From NCBI GenBank assembly GCA_020444245.1, contig JAHLLI010000001.1, positions 1 to 64,000 on the forward strand: 64,000 nt of DNA, in the 5' to 3' direction. This document shows positions 59,440-64,000 of this stretch, in pieces. Source of the DNA: Actinomycetales bacterium. GTDB lineage: Bacteria; Actinomycetota; Actinomycetes; Actinomycetales; Cellulomonadaceae. Each line of letters starts with the position of its first letter. Within the stretch, counting starts at the first letter, position 1. The notes under the pieces are model-generated. The model ran no database searches and had not been told where the DNA came from. It saw only the letters and a list, made by a program, of their open reading frames with translations. A program made the position numbers and the translations under genes.

Positions 59440-60155
59440 GCTGGGTTCTCCTCGGTGGTGTCGTGCTGGCCGTAGACGTTCTGGTAGCGGGCGTAGAGCG
59501 CGTCGATGTGGTGCTGCGGGATGGGGATCGGCTCGCCGAGCTGGCGGGAGATGTGCACCGTGCGGGCGACCTCCTCGACCATCGCGGCCGACTTGACCGC
59601 GGACCGGGCGTCCTTGCCGATCGTGAACGGCCCGTGGTTCTGCATCAGCACGGCCGGGCTGCGTGAGGCCCGCAGCGTCTCGACGATGCCGCGGCCGATC
59701 GAGTCGTCGCCGATGAGCGCGAACGGGCCGATCGGGATGTCACCGCCGAACTCGTCGCCCATCATGGTCAGCACGCAGGGCACGGGCTCGCCGCGGGCGG
59801 CCCAGGCGGTCGCGTACGTCGAGTGGGTGTGGACCACGCCGTACACCTCGGGCATGTGCTTGTAGACGTACGCGTGGGCCGCGGTGTCCGATGACGGCGA
59901 GCGGGTGCCGTCCACGAGGTTGCCGTCCAGGTCGCAGACCACCATCGACTCGGGGGTCAGCTCGTCGTAGGAGACCCCGGACGGCTTGATGACCAGCAGG
60001 TCCGCGGTGCGCAGCCGCTGGGACACGTTGCCGGCGGTCCAGACCACCAGGCCCCACCGCGGCAGCTCGGCGTGCAGGTCGCAGACCAGTGCGCGGACCT
60101 GCTCGACCTCCTCGCGCACGGCGGCGGGGTACCCCGCCAGGCCTGTCGTCGTCAT
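59436..60155 (-). CDS. araD: L-ribulose-5-phosphate 4-epimerase
   Basis: Turns L-ribulose 5-phosphate into D-xylulose 5-phosphate, which enters the pentose phosphate pathway. The 239-residue class II aldolase-fold enzyme has [27 protein letters not shown], zinc His in [13 protein letters not shown] and the later [10 protein letters not shown]. The ATG at 60155 is used; an in-frame upstream extension has no support. It lies 37 bp after araB. Confidence 0.96.
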   Translation of the reverse strand: MTTTGLAGYPAAVREEVEQVRALVCDLHAELPRWGLVVWTAGNVSQRLRTADLLVIKPSGVSYDELTPESMVVCDLDGNLVDGTRSPSSDTAAHAYVYKHMPEVYGVVHTHSTYATAWAARGEPVPCVLTMMGDEFGGDIPIGPFALIGDDSIGRGIVETLRASRSPAVLMQNHGPFTIGKDARSAVKSAAMVEEVARTVHISRQLGEPIPIPQHHIDALYARYQNVYGQHDTTEENPA

Positions 60156-60192
60156 CCTCGGTCCTCCAGCGTCGATCGGGTCGGTCTGCTCG

Positions 60193-61776
60193 TCACAGTG
60201 CGTCCGCCGCCGCACGCTCCACGGCCAGCCCGGCGCCGTAGCGCTCGAGGAAGACGGAGAAGCCCGCGACGTCGTCCGGGTCGGGGGCCACGACGTCCAC
60301 CTCGGCGTCGCCGAAGACCGTCGCACCCAGGAACGTGGGCAGGTCCTGCTCGGCCGCCACGCCGAGGTAGGCCGCGAGCACGGCCATCCCCCACGGCCCG
60401 CCCTCGCTGGCGGTCCGCGCGACTGCCACCGGGGCGCCGACCGCGGCGGCCAGCAGGCGCTGGGCGACCCCGGCGGTGCGGAACATGCCGCCGTGCGCGA
60501 ACAGCTCGTCCAGCTCCACGCCCTCGGCGGCCAGGACCCGCATCCCCAGGCTCAGCGTCCCGAAGGCGCCGTACACCTGGGTGCGCATGAAGTTGGCCAG
60601 CGTGAGCCGGCTGTCGGGCGTGCGGACGAAGAGCGGACGGCCCTCGGCCAGCCCGGTGATCGGCTCACCCGACAGGTAGTTGTAGGCGACCAGCCCGCCG
60701 CCGTCGGCCTCGCCCTCGAGCGCCTCGCGCAGCAGCGCACCGAACACCGCGTCCGGCTCGGCTGGGTGGCCGAGCGCGGCGGCGAACCGGCCGAACAGCT
60801 CGGCCCACACGCCCAGCTCGCTGGCGCCGTTGTTGCAGTGCACCATCGCGACCAGGTCGCCGAGCGGAGTGGTGACCAGGTCGAGCTCGTGGTGGACGGT
60901 GGCGAGCGGCCGCTCGAGCACCACCATCGCGAAGATCGAGGTGCCGACGCTGACGTTGCCGGTGCGCGGCGCCACCGCGTTGGTCGCGACCATCCCGGTG
61001 CCGGCGTCGCCCTCGGGCGGGCAGAACGGCACGCCGGCCTGCAGCTCGCCGGTCGGGTCCAGCAGCGCGGCGCCCTCGGCGGTCAGTCGCCCGGCCTCCT
61101 GCCCGGCGACGAGCACGTCCGGCAGCAGCTCGGACAGGTGCAGGTCCGGGCGACGCTGCGCGACGAGCCCGTCGAACTTCGTGAGCATGCCCGCGTCGTA
61201 GGTCCGGGTCGCGGGATCCACCGGGAACATGCCGGACGCGTCACCGACGCCCAGCACGTCGCGCCCGGTCAGCATGCGGTGCACGTAGCCGGCCAACGTG
61301 GTGAACGACGCGATCTGCGGCACGTGCGGCTCGTCGTCGAGGACGGCCTGGTACAGGTGCGCGATCGACCAGCGCAGCGGGATGTTGTAGCCGAACAGCT
61401 CGCTCAGCTCCGCGGCTGCCGGGCCCGTCGTGGTGTTGCGCCAGGTCCGGAACGGCACCAGGAGCTCACCGTCGGCGTCGAACGCGAGGTAGCCGTGCAT
61501 CATCGCGGACACGCCTGCTGCCGCGAACGACGTGGGGCGCACCCCGTAGCGGCTCTCGACGTCGGCGACCAGCGCGGCATAGCACTCGCGCAGCCCGGTC
61601 CAGACCGCATCCAGCGAGTAGGTCCACATCCGGTCGACGAACTGGTTCTCCCAGTCGTGGCCGCCGCTGGCGAGCGGCGTGCCGTCCGGAGCGATGAGCA
61701 CGGCCTTGATGCGGGTCGAGCCCAGCTCGACTCCCAGTACCGCCTGCCCCTCGACGATCATCGTCGCGGCGTCCAT
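60193..61776 (-). CDS. araB: L-ribulokinase (FGGY family)
   Basis: Phosphorylates L-ribulose to L-ribulose 5-phosphate. The 527-residue FGGY kinase has the ATP loop LGVELGSTRIKAVLI, FRTWRNTTTGPAA in the sugar region and GTSIFAMVVLERP and HGGMFRTAGVAQRLLA in the C-terminal domain. It belongs to the actinobacterial araB type that resembles xylulokinases more than the E. coli enzyme. The ATG at 61776 has a GGAGG ribosome site. It leads araBDA and has its own promoter and LacI-type operator. Confidence 0.93.
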   Translation of the reverse strand: MDAATMIVEGQAVLGVELGSTRIKAVLIAPDGTPLASGGHDWENQFVDRMWTYSLDAVWTGLRECYAALVADVESRYGVRPTSFAAAGVSAMMHGYLAFDADGELLVPFRTWRNTTTGPAAAELSELFGYNIPLRWSIAHLYQAVLDDEPHVPQIASFTTLAGYVHRMLTGRDVLGVGDASGMFPVDPATRTYDAGMLTKFDGLVAQRRPDLHLSELLPDVLVAGQEAGRLTAEGAALLDPTGELQAGVPFCPPEGDAGTGMVATNAVAPRTGNVSVGTSIFAMVVLERPLATVHHELDLVTTPLGDLVAMVHCNNGASELGVWAELFGRFAAALGHPAEPDAVFGALLREALEGEADGGGLVAYNYLSGEPITGLAEGRPLFVRTPDSRLTLANFMRTQVYGAFGTLSLGMRVLAAEGVELDELFAHGGMFRTAGVAQRLLAAAVGAPVAVARTASEGGPWGMAVLAAYLGVAAEQDLPTFLGATVFGDAEVDVVAPDPDDVAGFSVFLERYGAGLAVERAAADAL

Positions 61777-61833
61777 CGCATCCTCCTCGCGTCATTGCGA
61801 CTGCCCTGCGCAGCACCGGTCGCCCGGCACTGC

Positions 61834-61864
61834 ATGTTAGCGCTCACATCTCAACGTCTGTCAA
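61834..61864 (-). promoter_or_regulatory. araB promoter with LacI-type operator
   Basis: On the minus strand TTGACA (61859-61864) and TAACAT (61834-61839) form a -35/-10 pair with a 19-bp spacer. The 16-bp near-palindrome ATGTTAGC-GCTCACAT (61834-61849, one mismatch) overlaps the -10 box, the expected place for repression by the LacI-family regulator encoded just upstream. Confidence 0.75.
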
Positions 61865-61955
61865 GCCGCGGCGAGCCCCTCCCGGTGCGCGGCCCGCAGT
61901 GACCGGTCCCATTTCGGCACCTCGGGAGCCCCGGGCTCGCACCCCTCCCGTCGGC

Positions 61956-63005
61956 TCAGCGCGCCGCGTCGGCGAGCTGCGTCCCGTCCGACGCCCCCTC
62001 GCGGGGTGGCGCCGTGCTCGACCGCACCACCAGGTGCGGCTCGATGATCTCCGCCGCCACCGGCTCCCCGTCGATCGCCCGGCTGAGCACCCGCAGGCAC
62101 GCGCGGCCGAGCGTCGCGAACTCCTGTCGCACCGTGGTCAGCGGCGGGGAGAAGTGGTCCGAGCCCGCGATGTCGTCGAACCCGACCAGCGACACGTCCT
62201 GGGGCACCCGCACACCGGCCTCGGTGAAGGCGTGCAGCACCCCGAGCGCGAGCTGGTCGTTCGCGGCGAACACCGCCCCGGGGAGCTCGCCGTCGACCAT
62301 CAGACGCCCGGCCTCGTATCCACGCTGCGCCGTCCAGTCCCCGGGGATGTGGTCGGGGACCTCCAGGCCGCTCTCGGCGAGCACGTCACGCCAGCCACGC
62401 AGGCGCTCGCGCCCCTCGATCCAGTCCTGGGGCCCGCAGACGTGCGCGACCCTGGTGTGACCCAGGTCGAGCAGGTGTCGCGTCGCCAGCCGGGCGCCGA
62501 GGTAGTGGTCCACCGCCACCGGGTGGACCCCACCCGGCGGCAGGTCCCGCGGGCCCACGACGACCACCGGCACCGGTGCCTGGAAGGACCGGACCGCAGC
62601 GATCGCGTCGTCCTGCGCGGCGATCACCACGGCGCCGTCGACGCCCTGGGACATGAAGTGCTCCAGCGCGAGGAGGACGGTCTCCTCGGTGAAGTCGAGC
62701 ACCGTGGCCACCGACACGAACAGGCCGCGCTCGCGCGCCGCGTGCTCGACCGCGATGAACGTGCTGGTCGGGCCGAACAGCGCCGAGCCGGACGTGATCA
62801 CGCCGACCGTGCCGGACCGCCGGGTCACCAGCGTGCGGGCCGCCACGTTGCGCCGGTACCCGAGCGTCGCGATCGCGTCGAGCACCCGCGCGCGGGTCTC
62901 CGGGCGCACGCTCGGGTGCTCGTTGAGCACGCGGGAGACCGTCTGGTGCGAGACGCCGGCGAGCGCGGCGACGTCGCTCATCGCGGGGGGACGGGAGCTC
63001 GCCAC
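61956..63005 (-). CDS. LacI-family repressor of the arabinose genes (AraR-like)
   Basis: A 349-residue regulator with a LacI helix-turn-helix (MSDVAALAGVSHQTVSRVL) and hinge (RPETRARVLDAIATLGYRRN), then the sugar-binding domain (GTVGVITSGSALFGP, VFAANDQLALGVL, LVGFDDIAGSDHFSPPLTT). It probably senses L-arabinose or L-ribulose and binds the TGT-core sites before araB and the DeoR gene. The GTG at 63005 starts one base past the proC stop; the ATG at 62981 is a shorter option. Confidence 0.9.
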   Translation of the reverse strand: MASSRPPAMSDVAALAGVSHQTVSRVLNEHPSVRPETRARVLDAIATLGYRRNVAARTLVTRRSGTVGVITSGSALFGPTSTFIAVEHAARERGLFVSVATVLDFTEETVLLALEHFMSQGVDGAVVIAAQDDAIAAVRSFQAPVPVVVVGPRDLPPGGVHPVAVDHYLGARLATRHLLDLGHTRVAHVCGPQDWIEGRERLRGWRDVLAESGLEVPDHIPGDWTAQRGYEAGRLMVDGELPGAVFAANDQLALGVLHAFTEAGVRVPQDVSLVGFDDIAGSDHFSPPLTTVRQEFATLGRACLRVLSRAIDGEPVAAEIIEPHLVVRSSTAPPREGASDGTQLADAAR

Positions 63006-63006
63006 G

Positions 63007-63870
63007 TCACACCGCCGGGTCTCGGGGCGCACCGAGCTCGCGGCTGCGGTCCCTGGCGGCCTCGGCCGCCGCGAGGACCGCCGCCCGGACCCCGTGCGCG
63101 TCCAGCTCGCGCAGTGCGGCGACGGTGGTCCCCCCGGGCGAGGAGACGCGCTCACGCAGCACCACGGGGTGCTCGCCGGACGACTCCAGCAGCGCCGCAG
63201 CGCCGGCGAAGGTCGCGCGCGCGAGGTCCAGCGCCTGCGCCCGGGTCAGGCCGAGCAGCACCCCGGCCTCGGCCAGCGCGTCGACCAGGTAGAAGACGTA
63301 GGCGGGGCCGGAGCCGGAGATCGCGGTCACCGCGTCCATGTCCGCCTCGCCGACCCTGAGCACCAGCCCGGTCGGCGCGAGGAGTGCCTCGACGCGGGCG
63401 AGGTGCTCGTCCGTGGCGGCCTCGCCGGGGCAGATCGCCGCGGCGCCCTTGCCGATCACCGCCGGGGTGTTGGGCATCACCCGGACCACCGGGGTGCCGG
63501 CCGGCAGAGGCCCGGCCAGCGCCGCGGTCGTCACACCGGCAGCGACGCTGACCACCAGCGCGCCGGGGCGCAGGTGGTCGGCGACCGCGGCCAGCACGGC
63601 CGGGACGTCCTTGGGCTTGACCGCCACCAGCAGGGTGTCGCTCGCCTCCGCGACCCGCGAGGGCTCCGCGGTACGCACACCGTGCCGCTGCGCGACCGCC
63701 GCCGCGCGCTCGGCGGACGGCTCGGCGACCAGGACGGCGTCGGGCGGCGTGCCGCCCCGCAGCACCGCGGCCAGCAGCGCCTCGCCCATCACGCCCGCGC
63801 CCAGCAGGCCGACCGTGCCGAGACCTCCCGCGCCGGCCGGCACGGGTGCCTCGCCCGACCCGCTGGTCAC
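63007..63870 (-). CDS. proC: Pyrroline-5-carboxylate reductase
   Basis: Last step of proline synthesis, using NADPH. The 287-residue protein has the Rossmann loop GTVGLLGAGVMGEALLA, VKPKDVPAVL, VVRVMPNTPAVIGKGA and the C-terminal signature AISGSGPAYVFYLVDALAEAG and SSPGGTTVAALREL. The GTG start overlaps the stop of the next upstream gene as GTGA. The LacI gene downstream follows after one base, so the two may share a transcript although they are unrelated in function. Confidence 0.96.
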   Translation of the reverse strand: MTSGSGEAPVPAGAGGLGTVGLLGAGVMGEALLAAVLRGGTPPDAVLVAEPSAERAAAVAQRHGVRTAEPSRVAEASDTLLVAVKPKDVPAVLAAVADHLRPGALVVSVAAGVTTAALAGPLPAGTPVVRVMPNTPAVIGKGAAAICPGEAATDEHLARVEALLAPTGLVLRVGEADMDAVTAISGSGPAYVFYLVDALAEAGVLLGLTRAQALDLARATFAGAAALLESSGEHPVVLRERVSSPGGTTVAALRELDAHGVRAAVLAAAEAARDRSRELGAPRDPAV

Positions 63871-64000
63871 AGCGGGAACGCCGTGTAGAGATCGGGCAGC
63901 GCGTCGGCCGGCCCGTCCAGCTCCATCACCGCGGTGCCGTTGGACCAGAGCACGGTCCCCGTGCCGTCCTCGCGGGTCACCATCGCGTAGCTGCCCACCT
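63867..64000 (-). CDS. C-terminal fragment of an unknown protein
   Basis: The last 43 or so codons of a minus-strand gene that begins beyond the window. The visible part reads GSYAMVTREDGTGTVLW, then SNGTAVMELDGPADALPD and a C-terminal YTAFPL. It looks like a beta-rich domain. I do not recognise the family. It is coupled to proC by a GTGA overlap. Confidence 0.6.
   Translation of the reverse strand, partial: VGSYAMVTREDGTGTVLWSNGTAVMELDGPADALPDLYTAFPL

Overview
This window is GC-rich chromosomal DNA from a high-GC Gram-positive bacterium (Actinobacteria). Cellulomonas or a close relative is my best guess. The reasons are the very high GC content, two mycothiol synthase genes, a Rex regulator, a Ccs/ResBC cytochrome c maturation cluster, a bS22-type mini ribosomal protein beside a BldC-like gene, many apparently leaderless promoters with the -10 box about 6 nt from the start codon, and a complete L-arabinose pathway under a LacI-type regulator. 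No tRNA, rRNA, CRISPR array, prophage or insertion sequence was seen.

Layout. 1-4.0 kb: the end of a Tad/Flp pilus locus (TadB start, TadA ATPase, CpaE/Ssd-like protein), a HAD-IB phosphatase, a structured RNA that fits the Ms1/scr3559 6S-like family, and a degenerate Fic-fold protein. 4-13.2 kb: malic enzyme, formate/nitrite-type channel, a Pro/Ala-rich membrane protein, acetyl-CoA synthetase, an MprF-like protein and an esterase. 13.4-21.1 kb: a tightly coupled five-gene redox operon. It encodes an NfnA/SudB-like flavoprotein, an NfnB/GltD-like protein, both subunits of a 2-oxoacid:ferredoxin oxidoreductase, and a large unfamiliar protein ending in a one-cluster ferredoxin. 21.1-24.7 kb: two mshD paralogues flank a DUF222/HNH endonuclease gene that has a perfect LexA box. 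24.7-30.8 kb: polyphosphate kinase, MutT1, the Pit/DUF47 phosphate uptake pair, and a gap holding palindromes, a cloverleaf-like structured element and a 40-bp tandem duplication. 30.8-32 kb: MsrB and an acyltransferase.

32.1-36.8 kb: a membrane GGDEF-EAL protein is followed at once by a TasA-like secreted protein, a SipW-type signal peptidase with a heptad-repeat insert, and a secreted LamG-like protein. This looks like a c-di-GMP-linked extracellular filament or matrix operon. 36.8-40.6 kb: tandem flavodoxins, a 5'-3' exonuclease with a duplicated and broken 5' end nearby, a small zinc-ribbon ORF, a DUF1918-DUF1876 fusion and a PPOX-like protein. 40.6-45.6 kb: the cytochrome c maturation operon (phosphatase, TlpA, CcdA, ResB, CcsB). 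45.6-52.7 kb: MarR/YceI divergent pair, glutaredoxin-Rex, HAD phosphatase, bS22, BldC-like protein, AcuC-like deacetylase and KtrAB potassium uptake. 52.7-63 kb: a sugar ABC transporter with a DeoR regulator, araBDA and a LacI-family regulator. 63-64 kb: proC and the end of an unknown gene.

The strongest leads for new biology are the Nfn-Kor-ferredoxin operon with its unknown fifth subunit, the GGDEF-EAL/TasA/SipW operon, the structured RNA at about 3.07-3.21 kb, and the SOS-controlled HNH gene between duplicated mshD copies.
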